A stretch of DNA of 64,000 nt from Flavobacteriales bacterium (GCA_020635495.1 JACJZQ010000013.1:1-64000); one strand, 5' to 3'; shown: positions 50,400-60,706, numbered from the stretch's first letter. The notes: generated from the sequence alone by a model not told the origin. Made by a program: numbers and translations.

Positions 50400-52496
50400 C
50401 TAGTATCTGCGTTTTCTGTCTCTTAGGATGGTAACTGAGCCATCAAAACGGCCGTCCTTTCCATCACACTCAATGGTGTAGTAATAGGTTCCATCAGGAA
50501 GTTCGTCTCCACCTCGAGCTCCAGTCCAGTAACCGTCAACATCTTCATCTTCGTCTTTATCTGACGAATAAACTTCAGCTCCCCACCGATTGTAAACCTT
50601 CACGATACAATCTGGATAGCACTCCAGATTGTCTACAAAGAATCTTTCGTTGACATTATCCCCGTTAGGAGAGAAAAGGTTTACAGGCTTCAAGTTGTAA
50701 TCAACAAGCACTTCAATGCTTACTTGGTCGGATGAGTAGCAAACGTATTGAACACCGTCACTGGTAAGGTGTGCTTGACCACCCGTTACCGTATATGTAA
50801 TGCTTTCTTTCGGTGAACTTATCGGGCTAGGGCTGTTGGCATCATCAAGATACGTTGAGGCCACCCAAGTGTAAAGATCATCATCTGCACCTTCTACCCA
50901 CAATGGAACAATTTCACCCAATGAAACAGTAGTGTCATTGCTGAGCGTGAGTTCAGGGAGTTGGGTAGAATAGACGAGAACCTGAGTTTGTCCATTACAT
51001 CCATGCTCATCGGTAATTTGAACTTCGTAGAGCCCGGTTGTGTCAACTGTGATGGATTGAGTAAGCTCTCCAGTGCTCCAAATGGTTGGTGAACCAACTG
51101 GATTAACGGTTAGAACCACGTCATCACCCTCGCAGAATTGGTACGGTCCATCTCCAGTGATCTGCGGAGTAGGAAGCGCCCAGACATTCACGTAGTGCTC
51201 AACCGTATCTCTACAACCATCGGTTGTGTAAGCCACCATGTTCACCAAGAAACTGTCTGCTGAATTGTAGAAATGAAATGGGTCACTACCAGCACCAGTG
51301 TTCAGATCTCCAAAGTCCCAGAAGTAACTCTGAATGGTTGAACCTTTTGGATCTGTAGTGTTGGTGAAGTTGGTTGTGTTGCCGAAACAAACTTCTGTGA
51401 AAGTGAAATCGGCTTCTGGAGTAGGGAACACCTCAACTACCTGAAACATGGTATCGGCACAACCGAATGATGTGGTTCCGATAAGTGTTACCGTTGCAGG
51501 GCCAGCCCCAGAGAATGTGAAAGTAGGTTCGAAATCGGTAGAAGTTCCTTCGCCACCGAACGTCCAATCGTAAGTAATGGTGCCAACAACATTGTTTGTG
51601 ATGTTGGTGAAATCAACTGGTTGATTCTGGCAAGCATCATCAGTCAGGAATCCAACAAAAGGGAATGGTGCAATGGTTACCAACTGGAATGTATCGTTCA
51701 CACAACCTTGGTCTGATGTAACCTGAAGACCAATCTGATAGTCGCCATCAGCCGAGAACTGATTGGTTATCATGTTTCCAGATGCATCATCAAAGAACCC
51801 GTTTCCGTTCAATTCCCAATCGTAATCTGTTATTTGACCTGAACTGATCGTAGTGATGGCTGTCAATTCTGTTTGATTACCAAGGCAAACCTCAGAAACC
51901 GAAAATGCCACAGTAGGCATTGGGTCTACAACTACAATTTCGGATGTTGTTGATTGACAACCTTGATCGCTCGTTACTTGAAGCCCAACAGGGTAGGAAC
52001 CTGCATTCACGAAATCATTGGCAATCAGACTTCCAGAGGCATCATCATAAAAGCCATCATTGTCCAGATCCCATTGCCAACTGGTAATTGAACCAGACGA
52101 AATGGTTGACTGATCAGCTAGTGCCGTGGCGGTTCCCTCACAAACATCTGGCGCAGAAAAATCAGCCGAAGGCACAGGATTTACCGTGATCAACTTGTAC
52201 GCAGCTGCAGGTCCGTCCATATCGGTAATGATCTGAAGACCAACGTTGTAAACACCTGCATTGGCAAATTGATGGTTGATCGAAGCCCCAAAGGCATCAT
52301 CGAACTGACCATCAGCATCCAGGTCCCAGTTCCAGTCGGTAATGGTGGCTCCACCAGATACGGTTGAGGTGCTCGTTAATGTAGTTTGCGACCCTTCGCA
52401 TACCAATGTAGTGGAGAAGTCCACAACATCAATAGTAGCGTGAGCTTGAAACGCAATAAGCGTGAGTACAGAAAACAGGATTCTCATCTTCTTCAT
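50400..52496 (-). CDS. PKD-repeat surface protein with CHU_C (T9SS type B) end
   Basis: A 698-residue exported protein. The signal peptide is MKKMRILFSVLTLIAFQAHA. Three near-identical PKD-type units follow (pattern ITDWNWDLDADGQFDDAFG, ITSWQWDLDNDGFYDDASG, ITDYDWELNGNGFFDDASG), then two to three more PKD-like domains (FTFSGAGPATVTLIGT, YFWDFGDLNTGAGSDPFHFYN). The C-terminal 90 residues (PVNLFSPNGDNVNERFFVDNLECYPDCIVKVYNRWG ... PDGTYYYTIECDG) are the CHU_C gliding-motility/T9SS type B sorting domain. It is 12 bases behind the large SprB-like gene and 13 before the PorP gene. Confidence 0.92.
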   Translation of the reverse strand: MKKMRILFSVLTLIAFQAHATIDVVDFSTTLVCEGSQTTLTSTSTVSGGATITDWNWDLDADGQFDDAFGASINHQFANAGVYNVGLQIITDMDGPAAAYKLITVNPVPSADFSAPDVCEGTATALADQSTISSGSITSWQWDLDNDGFYDDASGSLIANDFVNAGSYPVGLQVTSDQGCQSTTSEIVVVDPMPTVAFSVSEVCLGNQTELTAITTISSGQITDYDWELNGNGFFDDASGNMITNQFSADGDYQIGLQVTSDQGCVNDTFQLVTIAPFPFVGFLTDDACQNQPVDFTNITNNVVGTITYDWTFGGEGTSTDFEPTFTFSGAGPATVTLIGTTSFGCADTMFQVVEVFPTPEADFTFTEVCFGNTTNFTNTTDPKGSTIQSYFWDFGDLNTGAGSDPFHFYNSADSFLVNMVAYTTDGCRDTVEHYVNVWALPTPQITGDGPYQFCEGDDVVLTVNPVGSPTIWSTGELTQSITVDTTGLYEVQITDEHGCNGQTQVLVYSTQLPELTLSNDTTVSLGEIVPLWVEGADDDLYTWVASTYLDDANSPSPISSPKESITYTVTGGQAHLTSDGVQYVCYSSDQVSIEVLVDYNLKPVNLFSPNGDNVNERFFVDNLECYPDCIVKVYNRWGAEVYSSDKDEDEDVDGYWTGARGGDELPDGTYYYTIECDGKDGRFDGSVTILRDRKRRY

Positions 52497-52508
52497 CCTT
52501 GATATTTC

Positions 52509-55500
52509 TTATTTGATTATATCGAATCTTAATACGGTCTGCTGTTGGTCTGCTACCAATCTCAGGTAGTAGATGCCTTGAGCCAATCCGTTGATGTTCA
52601 CTTGAGTAATTTCTCCTTTTGCCAATCCGGTTACAACTTCACTTCTAATCAGTTGTCCTGATGTTGATACCACATCCACCGTCAGGTTTCCTCTTATTGC
52701 CTTGCTGGCCAACAGGTTCAATTCGTAGGTAGCAGGGTTAGGGTAGAGGTTGAACGAGATATCATCAGCCTCGTCAATTCCAGTGTTAAGTGTGTTGACA
52801 GGATTTGATACCGTTGTTTCGCCACATTCGTTGGTAACCGTTAGGCTTACCGAGTAAATGCCATCCACCGCGTAAACATGTACCGGGTTTTCATCTGTGC
52901 TGGTAGTGTTGTCACCGAAATCCCATAGATATGAATCACCGAATTCCGATTGGTTGGTGAATAGCACCGCTGTTCCACTGGACGTCCAAGTGAATTCAGC
53001 AATTGGTTGCATTTGTGCAGCAGGCACTACAAAGTCTTCGCTGAATGTACAACCATTCACATCGGTGATCTGAATTGTATACGTACCATCGGTCAGGTTG
53101 ATGTAATTGCCATTCGATTGTAGACTGGCTCCATTCAAAGTGTAATTGTAAGAAGGGGTTCCTCCTGAAGCAACTACGTGAATCTCACCGTCAATGTCTC
53201 CTTCGCAATCAACTCCAATAATGGAATCAACATCGATATTCAACAACGGAGGACTTGTCAGTGTGATGGTATCCGTTGCGATACATCCGTTTGCATCCTG
53301 AACTACAATTAAGTGGTTACCTCCATTGATACCCGTAAGAATTGAATTTGTCTGATATGTATTTCCTGCGTTCGAAGAATACATGTAGCCAGGGGTTCCT
53401 CCGGTCGCTAAAACGGTTGCTGTTCCTGTGGCCGTATTCGGACAAGCCGGGTTGTTCAACAGAATGTTGGTGATGGAAACAGCAGTTGCCGGTTGACCAA
53501 CGTTGAATGTAACGCTGTCAGCACAGCCATTCACATCCTGAGCATAAAGTGTGTAGTTGCCAGCAGCAAATCCACTGAATACGTTTCCGGATACAAACGT
53601 GCTGTTATCGTCAGAGTAGGAGTAAGTAGGTGTTCCACCATTTCCAATAAGCGTTATAACGCCAGAAGCTGAATCCAAACACAATGCGTCTTCCACATTT
53701 GCTTGAAGGTCAAATGCAGCCGATGGCTGAGACACAACAACACCTTCAGAAGCAGTACAGCCGTTCGCATCCATTACCACAGCAATGAAGTTGCCTGTTG
53801 CAAGATCCGTGAATGTTCCTCCATTTGCGAAGAAGTTATCACCCTCATCAATGGAGTACTCATAACCCGGTGTACCTCCATCTGCAATGATCTCAATTTC
53901 ACCGGTAGCTTCTCCAAAACATGCAACTGGCTCAGAGTTGGTTTCAATTGTAAGCAGGGCAGGCTCGAAAATTGTTTCTGTAAGAGAGGCTGTACAACCG
54001 TTAGCATCAACCACCGTTACAGTGTAAGTACCAGCAGCCAGTCCTTCAAACAGACCTGAACCTTGGAAATTCACTCCATCTAAGCTGTATTGGTAACCTG
54101 GAGTACCAGAAGAGGCACCAACTTCAATGTGGCCATTCGATTCTCCAAAACAATTCGCGTCAGCAGCGTCCAATAGCGAAAGCATTAGAACACCTGGTTC
54201 TGTCAATGTTACATGCAGTGTATCTGTACATCCGTTGGCATCTAGAACACCTACAATGTATGTTCCGGCTGCCAAACCATAGAAAGCGCTGTCGGAGCCA
54301 TAAACTCCACCATCGAGGTTATACTCATAAGGAGCAACACCGCCTGTTCCAACAACCGCCAATTCTCCAGAGTTGTCTCCATTACAAAGCAGATCTTCAG
54401 AATTCACGTAGGCAAGAACCAGTGTGTCTGGTTCTGTAAGTGTGATTATCGTATCGAATACACATGAGTTGGCATCAACGATCTGAATATCATGCGCACC
54501 TGCAGGAAGTCCGCTGAAATCTCCTGTTGCTTGAGGAGAACCAGCATTTACCGAATACGTGTACGGAGAAGTACCTCCAGTACCCATAATGTTGATCTCT
54601 CCGGTAGACTCTCCATTGCAAAGAACATCTACAAGGGCAGAAATGTCAATTCCAAGAGTGTCGTTTGGTTGGTTGACATCCGTGCTAACCGTGAACTCAC
54701 AACCATTGGCATCTACAACCGTTACATCGTAGCTTCCAGCAGGAAGGCCTAAGAACGTGTCGTTTATCTGTGGTGTGCCATTGTTGAGAATGAAGTCCCA
54801 AGGGAATGTTGGTGAACCAACTGGGTTAGTAACGATGTTTCCTGTAGCCTCACCGTAGCAAGCAACATCTGTTGGTGTAAGCGTAAAATCAGGCAGGTCA
54901 TAAATCTCAATCTGCTGAGTAGCCGAATTGATACAGAAGTTCGCATCGGTTACTGTAAGTGTTACATCATAAACACCAAAGGTGTTGTAAACGTGTGAAA
55001 CGTTGGTCAGGGTAGAGCTTGTGTTGTCTCCAAGATCCCAGTTGTAAGAGCCAGGGCTTGATGAGTTCACAAAACTTGCTGCGGTTCCCTCACAAACATC
55101 TGAGAAGGTGAAATCTACCGTTGGTAGAGCGTTAACCGTTACCAGAACCGTACTTACGCTTACACAGTTGTTGCTGTTGGTTACGGTAAGTGTTACCGTG
55201 TATGTTCCAGCAGTTGTATAAGTATGCGTTGGATTGGTTGACGTTGAAGTGTTGCTATCTCCAAAATCCCAAGCATAGGTAGGTGTTCCACCACCTGTAC
55301 TCAGGTTAGTGAAACTGGTAGCTGTGCCGAAACAAGCAGTAGAGGCAGTAAATAATGCCGTTGGTGAATCGTAAACTTCTACCGAACCAGTGAACGTGTC
55401 TTCACAACCATTATCGCTGGTTACAGTCAACGTAACCGTGTAAGTTCCGTCCAATGCATAGGTATGAGACGGGTCTTGATCGGTGGATGTGTTGCTGTCT

Positions 55501-57878
55501 CCAAAGTCCCAAGCGTAAGTCAACGTTCCTGCACCGATAGAAGAGGTATTTGTAAATGAGGTCGGCTGGCCTTCACATCCGTTTGCTACAGTGAATGATG
55601 CAGAAGGAACTAGACCTACATAAACAGATTGTGTAGTTGTATCCGTACAGCCTTCTGCTGATGTTACAACAAGTTCAACATCATAGCTTCCAGTGTCAGC
55701 AAATGCATGGATAGGGTCAACTAATCCAATAGGAGAACTTCCGTCTCCCATGTCCCACTGCCAATTGGTAATGCTTGATGATGCGTCAATTGTAGACTCG
55801 TCTGTAAAGAACGTTGCCTCACCTTCGCAAGCTGCAGAATGTGTGTAATCCGCAACCGGGGTTGGATTCACCGTAATATCGAACGAACAAGAAGTGGAGT
55901 TTCCTGCTGGACTATCCGTATTGGTGTAGGTAAGGGTAGTAACTCCCAACGGGAAATTGCTTCCAGAAGTAAGACCAGTTACGTCTGTTTGGGTTATGAC
56001 GTAAGTACAATTATCTGACCCTGTAACGGCTGGATAAGTTACGACAGCACCACTGGCATCATCTGCACAAACAACAATGTTTGCAGGGCAATTGACCACC
56101 GGAGCCTGATTATCCTCAACGGTTACTGTTGCATTGCACGAAGATGTGTTTCCGTTTAGATCTTCTACCGTCAACGTAACCGTATTAGCACCTATGTTAG
56201 AACAGTTGAATGCCGTTTGGCTCAGTGAATAACTGTCAATTCCACAATTATCGGTTGAACCATTGTTAACGTTGGCAACCACTAGTGTACCACTACCAGA
56301 ACCATCTAGAATCAATGTGTGATTTTGGCAAAGTGCATTTGGAGCAAGACCATCGGTGACATTAACGTTTGCACTGCAGTTATCTGTATTTCCGCTGGCA
56401 TCGCTTACAGTTAAGGTTACAGGCACTACACCAACGTCTCCGCAAGAAAACGTTGTTTGAGAAGCACTGAACGTAAGACCAGAGCAGTTGTCTGTACTTC
56501 CATTATTCACAGCGCTGGCGGTAATAGTTGCATTGCCTGTTGCATCTAAAAACGCATTGGCGTTTTGGCAATTTGCCACAGGGAATTCATTGTCCTCCAC
56601 AGTAACATTCGCAACACAAGCTCCTGAATTACCAAGATTATCCGTTACCGTTAGAGTAACGGGAACTGTCAGCCCAGCATCAGCACATGTAAATGACGTT
56701 TGAGAAAGTCCAAAAGACTGTAATCCATCAGAATCGGTAGTTCCGTTATCGATTTCAGGACGCTGTAGTATCTTAGTTCTGAACACAAAATCTGAGGTTA
56801 GGCTGGTCTGGTTATACCCTCCAGCATATAGATTCCCATCATTCTTTGACAGATTAACGCCAGTTGTACTTGTGGCGTCATAAAGAACCCATGTATAGGT
56901 GTTTCCCGCTACAACTTCTACAGGGGCGTCAATGATAAACTCGGTCAATCCTGGAGGAACCGCGGATGTAACAACTGTATTACTCAATTGAGGTACGGTT
57001 CCAGCTATTAGATCTCCATCCCAAAGGTCTACCCAAAGCTGACCTGACGAATACGCTCCCGCAAGTTGTACGGATACACTATGCAATAAGCCACCTTGCG
57101 TAGCCGTGAAAGTTTGAAGTTGAACAAAGTCTGTGGTACTACCAGCTGGTATCAGCTGTTCAGCATCTACCTGGGGGGTTAGTGGGGTGTCAAACGTGTA
57201 GTTGCCCGTTGCGTCCAATTGAACTGTAACGTCCTGACAGACTGCAGTTATCGGAGGAGAAAACAGAATACAATTTACACCAGCTATTGAGCTGTTAAAT
57301 GAGTATTGATCAGCGGTGGTGCCATCTTTCTGGAGGCCAATTGTTGCACTAACCCCGTCATTGAAAGCGGGGTCTCCAAAATCAATATCATCATATACAA
57401 ACCTTATCTGATTGGTTGACTCATATAATATGGCTTGAAGCGTTGCGTCTCCAATGTTATTGAAGTGTGGACGCATGTGCCATTGTACAATAAACCGTCT
57501 GAAAGGAGCAGTACCGCGTGTTTCGATGTAAACATCACCAGTTTCGTTATCAAGGTCGTCCCAAAACGCTACAATTCCACTTGTCCAGTCTACTGTTGGA
57601 AGAGGATCGTTTAAAGCAAAAAGGTCACCGGTTGTTGCATTGAATATCATTCCTCCATTATTACCGATACGGACGTCTGTAGAAGTGATGTCATAAAGAG
57701 TGAAATCAAACGGAAGGGTTACGTTGGTCTCGCCATCATCCACGAGTCCTAATGCAGTTCCAGTTCCAGAGATGTCTTCGAATGGGGTGGCACAAGCATC
57801 ATCAACGATGTATTGTGCAGAAACCTGCCCAAAACTTAAACCTAATGATGCAATTAGTAGAGGTAAAAATCTTTTCAT
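52509..57878 (-). CDS. Giant SprB-like surface adhesin with HYR, PKD, SprB repeats and T9SS sorting domain
   Basis: A 1789-residue surface protein. In order: signal peptide (MKRFLPLLIASLGLSFGQVSA); an N-terminal domain with DLDNETGDVYIETRGTAPFRRFIVQWHM; four to five HYR/Ig-like units (VTLTVTDNLGNSGACVANVTVEDNEFPVANC type); four PKD domains (YAWDFGDSNTSTDQDPSHTY type); eight SprB repeats (CFGEATGEIEIIADGGTPGYEYSID type, 53030-54870); a last PKD domain; and a type A T9SS sorting domain (FNLYPNPATYELNLLAS). SprB-type adhesins are carried along the surface in gliding. Downstream follow the CHU_C and PorP/SprF-like genes, which should help its export. Confidence 0.93.
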   Translation of the reverse strand: MKRFLPLLIASLGLSFGQVSAQYIVDDACATPFEDISGTGTALGLVDDGETNVTLPFDFTLYDITSTDVRIGNNGGMIFNATTGDLFALNDPLPTVDWTSGIVAFWDDLDNETGDVYIETRGTAPFRRFIVQWHMRPHFNNIGDATLQAILYESTNQIRFVYDDIDFGDPAFNDGVSATIGLQKDGTTADQYSFNSSIAGVNCILFSPPITAVCQDVTVQLDATGNYTFDTPLTPQVDAEQLIPAGSTTDFVQLQTFTATQGGLLHSVSVQLAGAYSSGQLWVDLWDGDLIAGTVPQLSNTVVTSAVPPGLTEFIIDAPVEVVAGNTYTWVLYDATSTTGVNLSKNDGNLYAGGYNQTSLTSDFVFRTKILQRPEIDNGTTDSDGLQSFGLSQTSFTCADAGLTVPVTLTVTDNLGNSGACVANVTVEDNEFPVANCQNANAFLDATGNATITASAVNNGSTDNCSGLTFSASQTTFSCGDVGVVPVTLTVSDASGNTDNCSANVNVTDGLAPNALCQNHTLILDGSGSGTLVVANVNNGSTDNCGIDSYSLSQTAFNCSNIGANTVTLTVEDLNGNTSSCNATVTVEDNQAPVVNCPANIVVCADDASGAVVTYPAVTGSDNCTYVITQTDVTGLTSGSNFPLGVTTLTYTNTDSPAGNSTSCSFDITVNPTPVADYTHSAACEGEATFFTDESTIDASSSITNWQWDMGDGSSPIGLVDPIHAFADTGSYDVELVVTSAEGCTDTTTQSVYVGLVPSASFTVANGCEGQPTSFTNTSSIGAGTLTYAWDFGDSNTSTDQDPSHTYALDGTYTVTLTVTSDNGCEDTFTGSVEVYDSPTALFTASTACFGTATSFTNLSTGGGTPTYAWDFGDSNTSTSTNPTHTYTTAGTYTVTLTVTNSNNCVSVSTVLVTVNALPTVDFTFSDVCEGTAASFVNSSSPGSYNWDLGDNTSSTLTNVSHVYNTFGVYDVTLTVTDANFCINSATQQIEIYDLPDFTLTPTDVACYGEATGNIVTNPVGSPTFPWDFILNNGTPQINDTFLGLPAGSYDVTVVDANGCEFTVSTDVNQPNDTLGIDISALVDVLCNGESTGEINIMGTGGTSPYTYSVNAGSPQATGDFSGLPAGAHDIQIVDANSCVFDTIITLTEPDTLVLAYVNSEDLLCNGDNSGELAVVGTGGVAPYEYNLDGGVYGSDSAFYGLAAGTYIVGVLDANGCTDTLHVTLTEPGVLMLSLLDAADANCFGESNGHIEVGASSGTPGYQYSLDGVNFQGSGLFEGLAAGTYTVTVVDANGCTASLTETIFEPALLTIETNSEPVACFGEATGEIEIIADGGTPGYEYSIDEGDNFFANGGTFTDLATGNFIAVVMDANGCTASEGVVVSQPSAAFDLQANVEDALCLDSASGVITLIGNGGTPTYSYSDDNSTFVSGNVFSGFAAGNYTLYAQDVNGCADSVTFNVGQPATAVSITNILLNNPACPNTATGTATVLATGGTPGYMYSSNAGNTYQTNSILTGINGGNHLIVVQDANGCIATDTITLTSPPLLNIDVDSIIGVDCEGDIDGEIHVVASGGTPSYNYTLNGASLQSNGNYINLTDGTYTIQITDVNGCTFSEDFVVPAAQMQPIAEFTWTSSGTAVLFTNQSEFGDSYLWDFGDNTTSTDENPVHVYAVDGIYSVSLTVTNECGETTVSNPVNTLNTGIDEADDISFNLYPNPATYELNLLASKAIRGNLTVDVVSTSGQLIRSEVVTGLAKGEITQVNINGLAQGIYYLRLVADQQQTVLRFDIIK
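53030..54870 (-). repeat. Eight tandem SprB-type repeats inside the adhesin
   Basis: Eight consecutive coding repeats of about 68-78 residues, each opening with C-x-G-E/N-x-x-G, a central GGTPxYxYS and closing with DANGCxxxxxxxxxxP. The copies differ clearly in sequence, so they are old, not recently amplified. The region is prone to copy-number change and mis-assembly. Confidence 0.85.
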
Positions 57879-57993
57879 GAATTCAGATTCATAAGGTGTT
57901 TAGCCAAATAAGAAGAGGCGCAAATTAGTAAAAAGGAAGACGAATACCGGTAATGCCAAGATCAAGTTATTCTTATAATCGATAAACAGGTTT

Positions 57994-58788
57994 TTAATAA
58001 CTGAGCGTTACAAAGTAACCAGCGTGGTTTCTGACATTCAGTACATTCAGATTGTCGAATATGAGGTACTGACCTTTGATTCCGGTCAACACTCCTTCAA
58101 TTTCCGGTTGTTTCTCCAAACGAACGCTCCTGACTTTCGAAGGAGTGTCAAGCAACGGGAACTCCAATGTCCAGATTTTGTTATCATTCAACACGTACTG
58201 AGAAAGGTCAGAAGGAAGTAGGGAAGCAGCCATTTCCTTTGATTCTAAAAGATCAGCTTCCAATACTTCACCCTTCAGCATGCGTTGCCAATTGGTTTTG
58301 TCGTTGAAGTGTTCTTTCAACGCCACTTCAATTTCTCCAGATAATCTTCTGTACGGTACTTCTGCCAGAATAATAGCTGAAGAAGCACCTTGATCTATCC
58401 AGCGAGTAGGAATCTGAGTTTCTCGAGTAATGCCAACCTTCAAACCACTACTCAATGCCAGATAAACAAAATGCGGTTGAACGTGATGTTTCATTTCCCA
58501 TTCTGGGTCGCGTCCTTTTCCTAAATGACCTTCACACAGTTCTGGTCGCACAATGCATTCGGCATTTTCCGGTGCATTCATGAAACATGGATAACAGAAT
58601 CCCTGTCCGAAAGCTTTTTTGGTTGGCCTGCCACACGAAACACAGTTGATTTTTCCATCAAAAGAGATTGAGACTTTCTGACCAAGCAGGTCATTGACCT
58701 TTACTGATTCTTCACCAAGATTCAACGTGTACTGAATCGGTGAACCGAATTCAGCCGGCATTTTGAAAAAATTCCCCTCCAATGTCAT
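57994..58788 (-). CDS. DUF2797 domain protein
   Basis: A 264-residue cytoplasmic protein of the DUF2797 family. A zinc-type Cys set lies at about residues 50-72 (CVSCGRPTKKAFGQGFCYPCF); the core HFVYLALSSGLKVGITRETQIPTRWIDQGASSAIILAEVPYRRLSGEIEVALKEHF recalls a GIY-YIG-like fold (my inference). Function unknown. It begins inside the glycosyltransferase stop by ATGA overlap, so it is the last gene of the carotenoid operon, a place that may be chance. A 115-base gap separates it from the adhesin gene start. Confidence 0.85.
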   Translation of the reverse strand: MTLEGNFFKMPAEFGSPIQYTLNLGEESVKVNDLLGQKVSISFDGKINCVSCGRPTKKAFGQGFCYPCFMNAPENAECIVRPELCEGHLGKGRDPEWEMKHHVQPHFVYLALSSGLKVGITRETQIPTRWIDQGASSAIILAEVPYRRLSGEIEVALKEHFNDKTNWQRMLKGEVLEADLLESKEMAASLLPSDLSQYVLNDNKIWTLEFPLLDTPSKVRSVRLEKQPEIEGVLTGIKGQYLIFDNLNVLNVRNHAGYFVTLSY

Positions 58789-60032
58789 TTTGCTAGAATT
58801 TGGTTGATGATCGTGACTGCTTGTTTTACTCCGTTTTCGGTTCTCATTCGGTTTCCCAATGCGGTGGCTTTATCCTGAATGGTTGGCGAATCTAAGACTT
58901 CATTGATCGTTCGCGCTAAGATGTCTGTATTCAAATGATGTCGGAGAAGTGGTTTTCCGCTAACTCCTAAACCATGCAAGGCATTTGCCCAGTAAGGTTG
59001 GTCGAATCCATGTGCCACGATAACCGAAGGTTTACCGGCCAACAGTGCTGCTTGTGTGGTTCCAGCACCTCCATGATGGACAATCAATCTACATTGAGGA
59101 AAAACCTTTGCATGCGTAACTTGATCGGTTATGAACAATTGGTCGCTGACCTTCCCCAATTTGGAGGAGGTATTCAATTGGAGAACGCACCTGATGTCTA
59201 ACTGCTTCGCTGTTTCAAGTAGTAATCGGGTTGAAGCATCCTCATCAAACTGAAGACAAGAGCCGAACGTCATATATATAGGTGGTTCACCATCTTGCAA
59301 AAATTCTGATAATCCGACCGGGATTTCGGTGCCAGAGGATTCAGTTAGGTTCAAAAATCCTGTGAAGTGAACCGACCTGTTCCAATCAGAAGGTCGTTTC
59401 AGTAGAGCGGGGCTGGAAGCGACAATGGTTCCAATAGCTGAAGTGAAAACTTCTTTCTGAAGGCTTTTGATTTTCGGGAGCTGCAATTCTTGTCTGAGTG
59501 ATTGCGACCTTTTGTACCATCTCTGTGTCGAGACTTTATCGCCAATACTCCACATCATGTTATTGATCAGTTTCCCGAAGTTCTTTCCAATTGGAGATAC
59601 GGTTTCGGTCTGTACCACCAAAGGAACGAGTACCAACGAAACTCTAGGAACATAGGCCATTTCTGCTGCGGTTGCCAATGTGTGACAAGCGGTATGACCA
59701 ACAACGAGATCGGAACAAGTGCATAATTCCTCAGATGCTTGGAACATCACATCCGTGAATGGCTCAAAGAATTCATTCAGCAATTTGGAGTATTCAGAAA
59801 ACGAACCTGGCTTTGAACTGATACCATAGGGATTCAGGTCTGGTGCCGGCACATTTCCATTCGCTCGAATCAACTTGATTCCAGTGATGTCGGCTCGATC
59901 GGAATAATCTTTTCCGTCAACGCTAGTGTATGCAAGGGTCACTTCATGTCCTGCATCTCTCAGTCCAATGGCCAAAGCCAGAAACGGCATGAAATCACCA
60001 TCGGTACCCCAAGTTTGAAGTCCGATTTTCAT
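58785..60032 (-). CDS. Glycosyltransferase of the carotenoid cluster (CrtX-like, GT1/GT28 fold)
   Basis: A 415-residue glycosyltransferase. The N-terminus MKIGLQTWGTDGDFMPFLALAIGLRDAGHEVTLAY and the nucleotide-sugar motif VHHGGAGTTQAALLAGKPSVIVAHGFDQPYWANALHGLGVSG are those of GT1/GT28 enzymes like zeaxanthin glucosyltransferase CrtX and macrolide or sterol transferases. Placement directly after the lycopene cyclase gene with an ATGA overlap argues for a xanthophyll acceptor. The sugar donor is unknown. Confidence 0.87.
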   Translation of the reverse strand: MKIGLQTWGTDGDFMPFLALAIGLRDAGHEVTLAYTSVDGKDYSDRADITGIKLIRANGNVPAPDLNPYGISSKPGSFSEYSKLLNEFFEPFTDVMFQASEELCTCSDLVVGHTACHTLATAAEMAYVPRVSLVLVPLVVQTETVSPIGKNFGKLINNMMWSIGDKVSTQRWYKRSQSLRQELQLPKIKSLQKEVFTSAIGTIVASSPALLKRPSDWNRSVHFTGFLNLTESSGTEIPVGLSEFLQDGEPPIYMTFGSCLQFDEDASTRLLLETAKQLDIRCVLQLNTSSKLGKVSDQLFITDQVTHAKVFPQCRLIVHHGGAGTTQAALLAGKPSVIVAHGFDQPYWANALHGLGVSGKPLLRHHLNTDILARTINEVLDSPTIQDKATALGNRMRTENGVKQAVTIINQILAK

Positions 60033-60706
60033 CCTTTCAGCTGTTCAAATATGGTGATGTTCAGTCCGACAAGCAGAAACCCGTAAACCGAATCCTCAAT
60101 TGGAATGGTCAATAGTCGGATGCCTAGATTCTCTTCATCATTGTACCAGACCACAGGGTTCTCAAGTCCAGTGCCGGTCAGGATTCCGTTGGTAATGAAA
60201 AACGGAACAAGAATAACCAGGTAAGCAAATACGAGTCTGCTCCAATAATCAGGTTTCAGAAAAACCAAATGATACAGCAGGAAGATGATTGTAAGAATGG
60301 CCGTCCAGAAGGTGTAAGCTCTGTCTGAATATTTAAAGGCAATAGCTACCAACATGTAAAGCAGAATGGTAGTTCCGTACCGCGCATACTTGCCTAGCAC
60401 ATCTTGCTTCACGAAGTGGTTCAAAACTTCGTAGCTAAACACGCAGGCGTACGGAATGCAGATGAAAAACAGGATTTCCTCCAAGGGAAGATTGTAAATC
60501 TGAATTCCGGTCAGGTATTGAGGATTGAACCCCCAAACGCCTTGCGATGTGAAAATGCTATCCCAAACAAGAAACCCGATGGCCGGAACTATAATGGCAG
60601 GGAAGAGCGCTTTCCAATTTTTGAAGAATGCCACCTTCCTCTCGAAAGAAAAAGCGAACGGAATTGAAATGGAGCACAGATTGACCAGAAGGTATGTGAA
60701 CTTCAT
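60029..60706 (-). CDS. Lycopene cyclase, fused CrtYcd-type membrane protein
   Basis: A 225-residue protein with about seven hydrophobic segments. It carries both halves of the heterodimeric bacterial/archaeal lycopene cyclase: first LPLEEILFFICIPYACVFSYEV, then IPIEDSVYGFLLVGLNITIFEQ. The PLEE and PIED motifs hold the acidic catalytic residues. It should cyclise lycopene ends to beta-carotene. It overlaps the glycosyltransferase start by 4 bases and is 63 bases after crtZ. Confidence 0.9.
   Translation of the reverse strand: MKFTYLLVNLCSISIPFAFSFERKVAFFKNWKALFPAIIVPAIGFLVWDSIFTSQGVWGFNPQYLTGIQIYNLPLEEILFFICIPYACVFSYEVLNHFVKQDVLGKYARYGTTILLYMLVAIAFKYSDRAYTFWTAILTIIFLLYHLVFLKPDYWSRLVFAYLVILVPFFITNGILTGTGLENPVVWYNDEENLGIRLLTIPIEDSVYGFLLVGLNITIFEQLKG

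Noticed and set aside
53030..54870. Regularly spaced repeats suggesting a CRISPR array
   Set aside because: The units are about 200-230 bases, coding and diverged (SprB repeats), with no identical short repeats or spacers.
57879..57993. Inverted repeat AGTTATT...AATAACT between DUF2797 and the adhesin gene
   Set aside because: The arms are only 7 bases with a loop of about 25 and no U-tract, too weak to call a terminator.
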